Shown: positions 11,401 through 24,504 of the stretch, in pieces
How positions within the stretch are numbered: the stretch's first letter is position 1
Layout: each line of letters begins with the position of its first letter
Assembly: GCA_002914845.1 (NCBI GenBank)
Contig: JXTC01000487.1
Span: 116,004 to 180,003, forward strand
Length of the DNA: 64,000 nucleotides
Direction of reading: 5' to 3'
From: Trema orientale
Taxonomy: Eukaryota; Streptophyta; Magnoliopsida; Rosales; Cannabaceae
Translations under genes and position numbers: made by a program
Notes under the pieces: generated by a model
Database searches by the model: none
What the model was told of the DNA's origin: nothing
The model's input: the letters and a program-made list of their open reading frames with translations, nothing else

Positions 11401-14400
11401 TTGGCCTCTAAATCATCAAAACGACAAATGGGCAGTCCTCCGCGCTTGCTTTGGGGCATCAAAACTCTAATTGGTGGGGTGATCACACTAATAACAATCT
11501 GTGATACTGTCGTTTCTTCCACCTTGTGGTCTTTGCTTGCTCCTGATCCATATGGTCGGTCTTTGGCCTAGATAATTAGCCAGATCCTGATTAATTTCGC
11601 ATAAAGAGAATCATTGAAGATCAAAGAGAGGGATATGGGTACAATACAGTTAATGATGATATTGTTGTTGTTGTGTTGGAGTTTATTTTGTTTGATGGGC
11701 TTATTAGGCTTAGCCTTAGCTCGCTAGCTGTTTGAAATAGAGAAGGGTTGGTTGGTTGGTTAAAAGAGAAAAAAAAAAAAAAAAAAAGAAAAGAGAGGAG
11801 AAAAGCGGTTGAGAGAGAGAGAGAGAGAGATCCGACAGCTGCAAACGCTGATTTGCTGGCTATGAGGAAAGAGTGGGTGTGGGCTTTGTAATTCCGAATG
11901 ACAGCTGCGTGACTAACGCACTCCTAGTGTGTCCTCCTGTCTCTCCCATTAATATACTCTTACTCTCCCTCTCCCACTCTCCCCCTCCAATCATTTTTTT
12001 TTCTTCTTTTCCTTTCCTTTCTTAATTAATTCTATGATTTCTGTTTTTACTTTTTCATTTTGAATTTTTGTAGATAAAGTCCTACAATCCAAGCGTGATA
12101 AATTCACAATCACGTTACTTGTTCTCTTATAGATATAAGTGCTTTTGTGCTACCAACTTTTTTTTTTTTCGAACTAATATTTGTGCTACCAACTTAAAAA
12201 ATGAGACGATGGATAGTGTTTTTATTCCATTTACCCAAACTTAATCGTATTAAATACATCAAATTAGTTTACAACAACGTAAAGTTGATATGTAAATAGT
12301 TTTTTTCTTTTTTTTTTCCCTTTAAATTTGGTACAATCGAGTTACATATAGCATGACAGCAATGGTCAATTTACATATGTATTAGAATAGATTGTTGATT
12401 GTTTAATTACGTACTATATATCATATGCCAACACACTTTTGTACTCTTGGTGGGGTCTTATATGAGAGGGAGCAATAAGATGTACCCTCCGATCATCATC
12501 GGGTTGCCACTTTGAATCCATAAATTATTTCAATGGACGTTTGATTGGAATTAGTTCCCTTTAATAATTAGTAAAGAGCGATTGTTGTGTTTTAGTATCA
12601 GTGTATGTCTTATTGATTAATGTTGTTCGTATTGGTTTTTTCGAAGCTATATTGGACCACCATAATACTAAGTATACCTTTTTTTTTAAATGGCTGAATA
12701 TACTTTCTTTTGTTCGTGTAAAAAAAATGAAAATGTGTTACTTTTACTTTCTATTAGTTAATTTATTACCTTTGCTGCTCTGGAAGAACTATTATCATCA
12801 AAAGGAACAGCTAATTTTAGCTTACTTATATGCGCTGATTTTTATTTCTCTTATTTTATTTTGTCTCAAGTATTGTTTTTCTCCTTTCCATCAGTCTGTA
12901 CATGAAGAGACACACACATATATATATTAGAACCTCTAGTAGTACTTAATTATATGCTAAATGCTGGTCAAATATTCTCACATGACCCCATGTTCCTAAT
13001 CCTCTAATCATAAGTTGTGACGAAGCCAAAGCCAACTTCCAAACAACAAAATAAGTACTCGATATCAAACAAAATTAAAAGGAAAAAAGATCACTACAAC
13101 AGTTAGGATTACAGAATGGAAATATATTTTAATACTAAGAATAGTTACAGATAGAAAATCATGTGCAATGTAGCTAGTAATGGGCGGCAACGATGATAAC
13201 AAAACTTTTAGATATATAAAATTAGTTTATATTTACATATATATATATATATCAACAAACTCATATCCATTTGCAATATATCAGATCATTCTATATGGTC
13301 ATAATTGAATAAAGCTAAATGCCAAGAAAACACTAAATATATAATTAAACGTTAATGGAAGGTCATTATTCCTCATTACTATCTTGTCCATATATCTAAT
13401 TAATAATATATACACACTCACTTATACGAGCATGAGAACCACAAATTAAAGTCATGTCATATATGGGGCCGGTTTTATGACATACTTTTAAAGGATTCTT
13501 GCCCACAAATAAGCAAATATATTCCTACTTTGGGAATACATATTTGTCATACACTATAATTTAAATATGTTTTAGACTTTATTAGTTTAATTATTTAACT
13601 AATTAAGCCACTTAAATTAATGATCTCATATAAAAGCAATTAAAGTTTTTTCTTTCTTCTTTTTCGCTCGAAGACTTTTTGGCTGTGAAAACACATGAAC
13701 AGTAGTACTAGTCCGCACGCACACAAAGTGGCGATGATCAAGAGAGAGTGAAAATCAACAAAAATAAAGCAGACGTGGTTTTCTGAGGGCTTTGTTGCCA
13801 GCGTTAGAGACGAGGAGAGGACAGCTATGAATTTTAAAGGCATCTCTCTCTCTCTCTCTCTCTAGTTTTATCAATACGTGAAACTACTGCACCACCTCGT
13901 GAACTGGCACTGGCAGGTCCTCTTCCACGTGGGGTCCTATCACGCTTTGAGAACAACGAGCTGGATTTCCATCTCTCTTTTTTTTTTTTTTTTTTTCTCT
14001 CGTTTTTCCTAAGCTAGCCCAATTCCCACCTATGAGTATGAAGTATGAACCTCTCTTTTTTCTCCCCCTTATTATGGGTCACCTTTCCGTTTGGTTCCAC
14101 CAATCTTGGGTCTCTATTTAAAGCTGCAGCTCTTTTCTTCTCTTTATGCTCTGATCTATAGTAGTCTTCCTCTCCCAACGATCTCAAATAACCATGTTGC
14201 TTTTTTCACCAAAGAAAAAGAGTCTTATTTGATTGTATATAGATATATAAATATATTCCTCCTCCAATGTTTTTCACTTATGGGCAGTCCTCTAATCATG
14301 TCATGCTATGTTTGCATATCTTTCTGTTTGGTGAGACTTCTGGCGCTTTATTCATACTTCATCATGATGTGATACAGAAACTCCATCCTTTGGCTTTTCA

Positions 14401-15168
14401 TTGGGAATTTCTGTTCTCTAATCTTGTCCTAGTTCATAATAATAGCTGTTGAGATCTAAGGTTCAAATCTCTTTTCCCAATAAAAAAAGTACTTGACAAA
14501 TTTGATAATATCTTAATTAGTTCATTAATTCATAGCTTGTGTAAGTATAATGACCATTGAGATTATCTTATATTATAAACTGTATTCCTACTCTCCCATT
14601 ATTAAATAACGTCCCCTTAAAAAAATAAAAAGGGCATTCATGAGTACGGCCTCTACGAGCTAAAAAAAGCTCTTCGAGGCTTTACCTTACCCCCACGATT
14701 TTAATGGATGTTTGTAGGGAAGGCGATGTTGGACTTTAGTTATGCACATCAGTAGGCCATAAAATTCAACTGAATAAAGAAAAATAAATCAATTGAAGTT
14801 CTGAAAAAGGAAAAGTAGGGAAATAAAGTTCATTGAGATGTAGCTGACGGAATAATAATTTCAAGATTTTTGTTTTGTCACCAAATAACTTACTATATTA
14901 TAATTGTCATGGAACTCTCAACGGTATTCTCTCCCGTAATTTGCTTAATTAACCAAACAAAACGAAAAATTGAAAGGGTATTAATTTAAGTCGGTCCATC
15001 TACCCTTTAGCTCTTGATAACTATCACTGGTTATCAATTAATAATTCCAAATCAGAAATGCGGTACACCATGTTTTAAATCTAACTGGACATTTCCTCAT
15101 ACTTGAGGATAGATCAATCAAATTGGCCCATCTTCTTGTAAAAAGCCTATTAAGGACGTGTACATGCC
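11401..15168. other. Intergenic region upstream of the RRM gene
   Basis: Directly above 11400 is the 5' leader and promoter side of the RRM gene, with a purine-rich stretch and a (GA)n run at about 11813-11830. A (TC)n run lies at about 13842-13862 and a poly-T run at about 13979-13996. Open frames at 12601-12930, 13640-13843, 14091-14372 and 14267-14452 have no recognisable similarity. A 32-bp hairpin lies at 14649-14680. No gene is seen. Confidence 0.5.
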
Positions 15169-16331
15169 ATCCACTTTGGGTTTTGTACACTTATACCTAG
15201 TTTTTAAAAAATATTACTAAATTTACGATCTTTCAAAAATAATAAAAATCCGTATGACTTTTTTATGACATTTTTCTAATTACTTTGGAAGCTAGAAAAT
15301 GTGGTAGCATTTTAATAAATAAGTCATCTTTTTTTTTTTATAAGAAACCACAAAGGTTTCCTGGAAACCAATTTAGTTTCCTATTAACGGAACGTTCTGT
15401 AAGTAAGTAAATCATAGGAAATCACAAAGATTTTCTAGAAACCAATTTAGTTTCCTTTAGCCGAAAGTCCTGTATGTAAGTAAATCACAGAAAAGCACAA
15501 AGGTTTCCTAGAAACCAGTTTGGTTTCCTTTAGCCGAATGTCCTGTACGTAAGTAAATCACATGAAACTATTGTGGTTTCTTTTTTATAGAATGTCCTGT
15601 AGCTAAATAAATCACCAGAAACCATTGTGGTTTCCTTTTAGCAGAATGCCCTGTAGCTAAGTAAATCACTGGAAACCACGAAAGTTTCTTAGAACCATTG
15701 TAGTTTCTTTTTCAAATCACAGGAAGCAATGAAAGTTTCCTAAAAGCTCTTGTGATTTCATTTTTGAAGAATACCCTGTATCAAAAATTGGGTGAGGCAT
15801 TGAACAAGGATACTGAAGAATATGATCAAGTTCTCAAATTAAGTAATTATATTTTTGAAGTAAAAGCAACAGAAATATATATTGATTTTTAAATTCTGAC
15901 AACTAGTTTCCAATAAGCAAAATGGTTTCTAGTAATCAATAATTAAATTAACCAAATAGTTCTACTATTTATGATAGAAACTAATTGGGTTTTCAGTTTT
16001 TATTAACTAAATAGTTATGATATTTATGGTGGAAACTAATATGGTTGTTGGTTTTTAGTAACCAATTTGGTTTCTAGTTTCCAAAAATCAATTAGTTTAT
16101 GATTTCTAATAATAAATTAGTAATTAGTTTTAAGAATGATCAGCTATAAGTAAACTAGTAGCAAAAAGAAACAAGAAAAAATAGAAATTCTAAGATATTT
16201 AGTCTTTCTTAGCAATAATTTGTTATTTTTCTTAAAAAAAAGTAGTACAAAAATAAGTAAAAGTTTGCACATAGTATTCTTGGTATTATTTATCAAAAGA
16301 TAGTACTGGATGTCTTTTTTCCATCCACTTT
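15169..16331 (+). mobile_element. Non-autonomous Mutator-like element, copy 1, with 9-bp target duplication
   Basis: The element body runs 15178-16322 (starts gggttttgtacactta, ends ctttttt-cc). It is flanked by perfect 9-bp direct repeats atccacttt at 15169-15177 and 16323-16331, the size expected for Mutator-superfamily insertions. The ends form a diverged terminal inverted repeat sharing an inner ataataccaa-type phrase. Inside, 15340-15780 is a minisatellite of roughly 60-75-bp units built from ggaaacc and ggtttcc, so each unit can fold on itself. There is no transposase frame. Two more copies lie in this window, at 16873-18027 and, inverted, at 60701-61827. Confidence 0.75.
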
Positions 16332-18544
16332 CAAACTTTGCTTTGTTTGTTTAAGGGACTTTTAGGAGAATGGCCAATTTTTTATTAAACAACTGACTTA
16401 CTCTATAAACTAAAATTTATTTTTTGAAATTTTTATATCTTGTAAGCCAGTTTTTTGTTCATACATTAAATATATACCGCAGTCTATATTTCATGAATAA
16501 AAATTATACTAAAAATTGGCATATATTGTAAAATGTATACCATAGGTCAACTTTATAATGAAAAATATAAACCATGAGAAATATTTACATTGTAAATGTA
16601 TACCGTTCATATTTTACACATGAAATGTGTATCTCATGGATAAAATTTACATTATAAATGTGGACCACTCATATTTTGTATATAAAATGTGGGCCATAAA
16701 AATGGGTATTTGTAAAAAAAAAAATTAAAAATGAGTATTTATGAAAATAAGTTTTAAAAACATGTACTAAGTGTAAATTTCTCCCGTGATGGACTACTGT
16801 TGAAGTTAACTTGTGTGGGCTAAGTCCATCCCATATAGGGTCCAATCATTCATGGGCTTTGGTCTCCACTTTGGGTTTTGTACACTTATATCTAGTTTTC
16901 AAAAAATATTACCAAATTTACGACCTTTCAAAAATAATAAAAATCTATACGACCTTTTTATGGCATTTTTCTAAATACTTTGGAAGCTAGAAAACGCGGT
17001 AGCATTTTAATAAATAAGTCATCTTTTTTTTTTTTTTATAGGAAACCACAAAGGTTTCCTGGAAACTAATTTAGTTTCCTATTAACGGAATGCTCTGTAA
17101 GTAAGTAAATCACAGGAAATCACAAAGATTTCCTAGAAACCAATTTGGTTTCCTTTAGCCGAAAGTCCTGTATGTAAGTAAATCACAGGAAAGCACAAAA
17201 GTTTCCTAGAAACCAGTTTGGTTTCCTTTAGCCGAATGTCCTGTACATAAGTAAATCACATGAAACCATGAAACCATTGTGGTTTCCTTTTTGTAGAATG
17301 TCCTGTAGCTAAATAAATCACCAAAAACCATTGTGGTTTCTTTTTAACAGAATGCCCTGTAGCTAAGTAAATCACAGGAAACCATGAAAGTTTCCTAGAA
17401 CCATTGTAGTTTCTTTTTCAAATCACAGGAAACAATAAAAATTTCCTGAAGCTATTGTGATTTCCTTTTTGAAGAATGCCCTATAGCAAAAATTGGGTGA
17501 GGCATTGAACAAGGATACTGAAGAATATGATCAAGTTCTCAAATTAAGTAATTATATTTTTGAAGTAAAAGCAACAGAAATATATATTGATTTTTAAATT
17601 CTGACAACTAGTTTCCAATAAGCAAAATGGTTTCTAGTAATTAATAATTAAATTAACCAAATAGTTCTACTATTTATGATAGAAACTAATTGGGTGTTCA
17701 GTTTTTATTAACTAAATAGTTATGATATTTATAGTGAAAACCAATATGGTTGTTGGTTTTTAGTAACCAATTTGGTTTCTAGTTTCCAAAAATCAATTAG
17801 TTTATGATTTCTAATAATAAATTGGTAATTAGTTTTAAGAGTGATCAGCTACAAGTAAACTAGTAGCAAAAAGAAACAAGAAAAAATAGAAATTCTAAGA
17901 CATTTAGTCTTTCTTAGCAATAATTTATTATTTTTCTTAAAAAAAAGTAGTACAAAAATAAGTAAAAGTTTGCACATAGTATTCTTGGTATTATTTATCA
18001 AAAGATAGTACTGGATGTCTTTTTCCCATGTTTGTTTAAGGGACTTTTAGGAGAATGGCCAATTTTTTATTAAACAACTGACTTATTCTATAAACTAAAA
18101 TTTATTTTTTGAAATTTTTATATCTTGTAAACCAGTTTTTTGTTCATACATTAAATATATACCGCAGTCTATATTTCATGAATAAAAATTATACTAAAAA
18201 TTGGCATATATTGTAAAATATATACCATAGGTCAAATTTATAATGAAAAATATAAACCATGAGAAATATTTACATTATAAATATATACCGTTCATATTTT
18301 ATACATGAAATGTGTATCTCATGGATAAAATTTATATTATAAATGTGGACCACTATTATTTTGTATATAAAATGTGAGCCATAAAAATGGGTATTTGTGA
18401 AAGAAAAATTAAAATGAGTATTTATGAAAATAAGTTTTTAAAACAGGTACTAGGTGTAAATTTCTCCCGTGGACTACTGTTGAAGTTAACTTGTGTGGGC
18501 TAAGTCCGTCCCACATAGGGTCCAATCATTCATGGGCTTTGGTC
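15171..18544. repeat. 1.7-kb direct tandem duplication
   Basis: 15171-16865 and 16866-18544 are near-identical direct copies with a 1695-bp offset. Each unit holds one Mutator-like element plus about 540 bp of downstream DNA ending catgggctttggtc. The breakpoint falls at the ccacttt of the element's target duplication. Copies differ by scattered substitutions and small indels, for example loss of about 20 bp just after the element end in copy 2 near 18028. The downstream part contains AT-rich degenerate repeats (about 16480-16690). Confidence 0.9.
16873..18027 (+). mobile_element. Non-autonomous Mutator-like element, copy 2 (from tandem duplication)
   Basis: The same body as copy 1, from gggttttgtacactta at 16873 to ctttttccc at 18027. 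The left flank keeps ccacttt of the original target duplication. The right target copy is lost in a small deletion, as expected if this copy arose by segmental duplication and not by its own insertion. The ggaaacc/ggtttcc minisatellite occupies about 17040-17480. Confidence 0.7.
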
Positions 18545-18589
18545 AAAATCATTGTTATAGTCTAGCTAGATGATACTGTAATCTAACCG

Positions 18590-18674
18590 GGGGTGGTGGC
18601 GCAGTTGGCTAGCGCGTAGGTCTCATAGCTTCCGAGTTATCCTGAGGTCGAGAGTTCGAGCCTCTCTCACCCCA
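18590..18674 (+). tRNA. trnM-CAT: tRNA-Met (CAT), elongator, with intron
   Basis: An 85-bp tRNA gene. The acceptor GGGGTGG pairs with TCACCCC and is followed by discriminator A. The D-arm is GCGC-loop-GCGC. Box A (TGGCGCAGTTGG) and box B (GAGTTCGAGCCTC) are intact, with a T-stem GAGAG/CTCTC. The anticodon loop CTCATA is followed by an 11-nt intron (gcttccgagtt) before ATCCTG. Plant elongator tRNA-Met genes typically carry such an intron at position 37/38. A Pol III terminator, tttttt, starts three bases after the gene. This is a nuclear-type gene. Confidence 0.93.
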
Positions 18675-20896
18675 TGACTTTTTTCATCTCCTTTTATTTT
18701 TATTTCGTTTCATATCTGTTCTCTATGTAATTTAAATAAAGTACTTGGACGAAGGCAAAAGATGTGTTTGATAATTTATAGATACTGCCAATACCTTAGC
18801 CGTCACATACGACATATTACAAAAGCTCTTTTTAATATATTATGAACAAAAAGACAATCAAGTCAAACCGAATAAAACCAGTAAAAAATGATGGTGTTCA
18901 TGGTTAAAACTACCGACCCACACTTTGTGATGGTCAACATCTAAACGATCCGTGCCAATTATGATAAATTTATCATATTCAGGCGCCTTACTCAAATTTG
19001 AACCTAAATAACTCCGGGGTTCGGAGGGTCATGTTTTATGTATTATCCTCTTACAAATGTCACCAAGTATTACTATTGGGCTCATAAGAAATTCTTCGAT
19101 CTAAGCTTCCACATACCACTTGGGTTAATGTAATAAATACAGGTACTCATAATATTTAAATGAAATATTAGCGGTGAAAATTGAATAACATAGTGCTGAT
19201 ATTCTATCTCCCGGCCTCTTCTTGGATCGGCCCCAAATATTAATGCCCAATTCGACAACTATTTTGCAGAACCTGAAGCTGTAGGAAGGCCTCTTTATCA
19301 TCCGGTATTGGGCAGAATCACATGATCCATTTATTAAAGAAAACTATCAAAGTAACAAAAACAGTGGTCGTTGAGCCGTTGACTTGCCTGTTTTATCATC
19401 TTGTTTTTTGAGCTTCTCATTTGATTTAATGCTGCATTTTGTCGGTACAATACTTAATTATGCTTCAGAATAAAGGATCTCTAAGTTGTATATTTACTAC
19501 TAATTAACATTATATTAATATAGCTAAAATCTTTAATATTTATACGGGAAGTAGTTCTATTATCATAATTAATGGATCACGTGAGTTGCACGTGAGCAGT
19601 TAATTAGGACATCTATGGAACAAGAGTAAATCAACAGTACTAGTCCCCATTAGCAATCGATTTCAACCCTATTTTTACATTTATTTAGAAAAATATATAT
19701 GTGTATGTCTGTATGTATATACATATGTGGTTAATTCGAAGCTTCCATTGTAAGCAACTTAATTTATTTAAGCACTACTACTAGTTTTTTTACTTGACAA
19801 TGAATATGACATTACATTAAAGGGAAACAATCTGAAATAGCAAATTTAGACCGTAATTTTATTATTCTATACGAATTTGTCGTGACAGAAAATTATTATA
19901 TAGGCAAACATGGTAAGTGTGGTAAGAATGGAATTACGAAGCATTAATTTCCAAATAGAACTTATCGGGTTTGAATTTCGAAATCTATATAATACGGAAA
20001 TTTCAAAAATTAGTTTTGGATGGTTTTTTTTTTTTTTTTTTTTTNCCTTTGTTTTTAAGGGATTTTTTTTTTTTTTTTTTTTTGGGTTTTTTTGCTTGAA
20101 ATTAGTTTGGATGGTTTGAATCTTCATATTTATATATTATTTGCATAGAGTACTTGATTGGCTGATTGAGAACCCCTAATTTGCTGCACTATGGCTACCA
20201 TTGTTTAATCCTGTCTATGATAAAAATTTGGTCCACAGTTTTCAGTAGTTTATTAGTGGAACAATCAATCTTGGTCTTGTCATCCTGTTATTTGATTTTG
20301 ACCCTAACCTCCACAAATTAAATTTGGATATGGTATATAAAAATTATTTTTCCGAAGATCTATCACACTTTATTATTATTATTATTATTTTTATAGTTTT
20401 ATGTTTGGCTGGTAATCTATCACTTGTTATTACAGCAATTAACAAATACGAGTTTAGTAAAAATGGAAGCTTTCTATAACTTGAAGGTTTAATTAATTTC
20501 CAGTCACTTTTGTGGTAAAAATGGGCCCGGTTAATTCATTTACGCACGGAATTGAATTTTGAAAGTACCATTTGTATAGAAAATACTAGACAAAAAGACC
20601 TGACTGAAGAAGGACTTAAAAAGCAATGTGGTTCCCATGCTAAATTTATGAATCTGCATTGAATATTTTAACGTGCACTATTCAATTTGTACTGGGAAAA
20701 TAATCCTCACAAACATGACTCCCATGCTTTTATTTTTTATTTAATACTATGCTACATATAAATTTTTTCCGTTCACATTTCACAATGAGGCTAAAATTTT
20801 TTTAATTAAAATGCTATGTGCAATTTTGATATTTCAATTTATGTCCAACTAAGTTATTTGATGAGCATTTTCAAACTCCCCTTATAACTTTGTCAT
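18675..20896. other. Intergenic region
   Basis: No gene is seen. A long T-rich tract at about 20025-20083 contains one undetermined base (20045), which makes apparent open frames there meaningless. A TTA/ATT repeat lies at about 20373-20390. The rest is AT-rich single-copy-looking sequence. Confidence 0.5.
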
Positions 20897-23170
20897 GAGC
20901 TAAGATCTGTTATCTCACGTTTCTGGTGGGGTTCTACCAACGAAGAAAAAAAGATTACCTGGGTAAATTGGAAAAAAATGTGTAATTCGAATAAATTTGG
21001 TGGTCTTGGTTTTCGGGATCTCTATTTTTTTAACAAAGTTTTAGTTGCCAAACAGGCTTGGCGTTTACTCTCTCATCCAAACTCTCTCGCAGGTCGATAC
21101 TAAAAGGTAAATATTTCAACAATTTGGACTTTCTATCAGCCACGGATAAGTCTGGATCCTCTTTTGTGCGGAAGAATATATTCTGGGGAACAAAATTAAT
21201 TCTTAGAGGCTTCGTTTGGTTTGCAGGATAGGATAGAATAGGATTGGACTATTTTAAAGAATTGGATAGAACAGGATAAGATGTAATTATAGTTCAATCC
21301 TATCCCATGTTTGGTATGCTACTTTTAGTTAGGATAAGTGTGTTTTATAGTTTTAGGTAAATAATGAATTTGGAGGTTTGATTATTTAGAAAAATACTTT
21401 TTTTTAAAATTAATTTAGAAATGTATCATTTTTAGAAATTAATTTTGTAAAAATATCATTTTTAAAAACTTATTTTCAAAAAACTACTTTTTAAAAAAAT
21501 ATTTTGAAAATATAACTTTTAAAAAAATATTTTGAAAATTACGACTTTTAAAACTTATTTTTGGAAAATGACATTTTTTGTCAAATTATTTGCAAAAATA
21601 CGACTTATAAAAAATATTTTGAAAAATACCATTCCTGCCACTTTCGAAATTTCAAAAGTTAATTTCGAAAGTACTATTTATTACTACTTCAAAAACATTA
21701 TATTATTTTTGATCAAATTCATAATCTTTTCCAATCCCAAATTTTCAAGAGGATAAGTTTATCCCCTTCTAAAGGGATTATTTTTGGAGTAGATTATTTT
21801 AATCCAATCCAATCTCTGTCATATACATGCACTAAACATGGGATTAATTTAATCCAATCCAATCCTATCCTTATCCTGCAATCCAAACGTGACAGAGGGT
21901 TGAGATGAAGGATTGGAAGTGGAGAAACAATTAAAATCTTCTATGACCCATGGTTGCCTCGACCTCGTTCTTTTAGACACATCACCAAGTCGTGCTTTTC
22001 AGTTTCTTAGGTAAATGAGCTCTTTTTGTGCTCGGGGTTTTGGAATGAATCGTTAATTTCAAGTAGTTTTAATTCTTTGGATCAAGATGTTATTAAGTCC
22101 ATTCTATTAGCAGCTAGAACAGACAAGCTGATTCGGCACTATGAATCCTCTGGCAACGACTCAGTTAAAGGTAGATATCGGCTATTACTTTATAATGATA
22201 TACATCAGGTTGGTTCTACATCGCCGGCTCTTACTCGTCGGTGAATTTTTCTTTGGCAACTAGGCTGTTTATTTGGCGACTTTTCTATGATGCAATTCCT
22301 TCCAATACTAATTTGCATCGTAGGAACATTGATCTAGATACAGATATTGCAGATGTAGCTACCTTATGGAAACAACTGTTCATGCTCTCTTCTCTTGCCC
22401 AATGGTTTATATTATTTGGCATGCAACAAAATTCTGGCCTTATATTAAAGAGGGTGTGAATGCTAGCATTCCAGATCTTCTTACTAGTTTGTCTTCCTCT
22501 TTACAAACACCAGAGTTTGAACTATTTTGTGTTACCTCCTGACCAATCTGGTCTTCGTGAAATAATATGATTCATAGTGGTACAACTCAGGATGCACTGA
22601 ACCTGCTAGACTTTGCTTACAATTACATTGCAGAGTACTGAAATTTCAATGGTCTTTGTTGCTTCGCTCCTGTTAAAATTTCCAAACCGACTAAATGGGT
22701 TGCTATGACTATTGGACAGTTCAAGTTAAACACTAATGTGTCAATAGTTACCGGTCAGAATTCCGTTGGTCTAGGTGTTGTTATCCGTGAACACAATGGA
22801 TATGTGGTTGCTGCATCTTCTAGTAGTTTCCCTGGTTGTTTATCACTGTTAAATGCTGAGCTTATTGGTGTTCATGAAGGGCTGTCTTTTGCTAAAAGTC
22901 TGGGCTGTGAACTTTCAGTTTTGAAGTACGATTCTCTGGTTGTCATTAATGGACTCAAGTGCTGATAATGCAAGCCATCTTTTTAGAGGCTAAATCTTTG
23001 TTATCTGATGTTAATTGTGACTCTTATCACTTTATCCCTGCTCTGGAAAATAAAGTGATCCAATGTTTGGCAATTTTGGTTTTCTCTTTTCTTTCAGTAT
23101 TAGACTGATTGTTGTCCTCTGTTTTTATCTCCTCATGTTCTTGGAGATTTGATTGAATAAAGTTGCAGCT
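20897..23170 (+). mobile_element. Degenerate LINE (non-LTR retrotransposon) 3' half: RT tail, zinc-knuckle region, RNase H
   Basis: Conceptual translation from 20897 gives the plant LINE reverse-transcriptase C-terminus: [52 protein letters not shown]. It continues, with frameshifts and stops, through FYDPWLPRPRSF (about 21940), the TRRLFIW-type zf-RVT region (about 22240) and an HALFSCP/VYIIWHATKFWP segment. An RNase H domain at 22705-22965 includes LGVVIREHNGYVVAASSSSFPGC and AELIGVHEGL. The first catalytic Asp expected near the RNase H start is replaced (NTNVSIV). The element ends in an A-rich stretch near 23185. It is interrupted by a 0.7-kb inserted element (21209-21894). Several in-frame stops show it is dead. 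Confidence 0.88.
21209..21894. mobile_element. DNA-transposon MITE inserted in the LINE
   Basis: The ends are imperfect inverted repeats: the left has cgtttggtttgcaggata and the right, reverse-complemented, has cgtttggattgcaggata. Both are followed by ggata/ggattgg subterminal repeats. The middle is a degenerate AT-rich array (about 21390-21660). An agagg appears on both sides. Removing the insert plus one agagg restores the LINE reading ILRGLR in frame, so this is a genuine insertion. The superfamily is not certain; the TTTGGTTTGCAGG-like terminus resembles Tourist/hAT-type plant MITEs. Confidence 0.75.
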
Positions 23171-23189
23171 TTTCATTCAAAACAAAAAT

Positions 23190-24504
23190 ATTCATGTCCA
23201 ACCAATATATAAATAACATATCATATTAAAATTTTGAAATAAAAATGACAAAATTATAAAATATTGATTAATTAGATAATTTCAAATTTTAAATACGTGT
23301 AATCAAATCACTAGTTGAATATAAAATGGAACATCAAAATTCAACAGATGATGTAAACACGTGAACCTAATAAATTTGTGTCTATCCTATAAATTCTACA
23401 TCTTGTTAAACTTTCAAAAAATTTCTCAATCTTAATTCGTATTGGATTACATAAGTCTTTAACTTCTTATATTGATTGATCTATTCACCAAACTAGCTGT
23501 ACATGGTGTAATGTTTCGGTGATCTATTATAAATCAGGAGGACCACCTTTTATAGATAACGAAACCATACACTTCGGATCTCACTTATATGAGGCAAGAG
23601 TACAGTACTTGATGTAGAAGTGTCACATGGATGATGGAGATCAGTTTCTTCTGCTAAGTCACCAAAGAAGGAAAGAATTTTTTTCTTTTTCTTTTTTAAA
23701 GAAGAAAGTCTCATTTAAAAATGTCACATGTTGTGCTGGGTCCTGTTTATAGGCCCCATTGAGATCGAGAAAAAGTGGGGCTTAAATGCACCGACATGCT
23801 TGATTGCTTTGCTGTTTAAGATCAGATTGTTATTCTTTTGAAGGCTAGTCTTTTTTCACTGTGTCTTCACTTGTTTACAGTTAATTATGACCGCTATCAT
23901 TACACTTGTCTATATGATGCTACACTAACTGCTGCTTAGCTGAAACTTTATTCGATTCATTAATGGTCGTCTGCCTACTAATGCCCCATTTTCCAACTAA
24001 CTTTCATATTGTTTTTAGAGTGGTCTTAACCAGAATGGAGATATATATACACATATATATATATTTTATAAGTGTTGCCTTGTTGTGTTTCTACCATAAT
24101 TCTTGAAAATTGACTTAAATTTTCAGCCATATTTCAAACTGGAACCAAAGTCAGCCAATCCAAGATAGTGGATGAGTTTTTTTTTTTTTTTTTTTTTTTT
24201 TCTCTCCCTCTTTTAGCATAAAAAAATGAATGAAATGGAAGGTCTGATAATCAGTTTACAAAACACATCACATGTTTTAATTTCATTTGTTTCATACAAG
24301 TAATGATGTATCATCTGCTTTGTCTGTATAAGTCATTGAAGTGCCGTTCTTAAAACACATCACATGTTTTTGTTCAACACACTTTATGATTGTTGTGACA
24401 CTTCTTTTGTATATATGATTAAGAGTGACACTTGATGCATATATAAAATTCAGGATCAACTCCTGTAAGTGGATGTTGATATATGTATGTTGCCCTATAT
24501 ATAT
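23190..24504. other. Intergenic region
   Basis: No gene is seen. The stretch contains a poly-T run at about 24177-24202 and short AT repeats at about 24044-24066. Confidence 0.5.

Noticed and set aside
15340-15780. Regular ggaaacc/ggtttcc array considered as a CRISPR-like array
   Set aside because: The units are variable and self-complementary, without constant repeats and unique spacers. The setting is a plant nuclear transposon.
19867-20127. Frames across a T/A homopolymer with an undetermined base
   Set aside because: Translation through a homopolymer and an n is meaningless.
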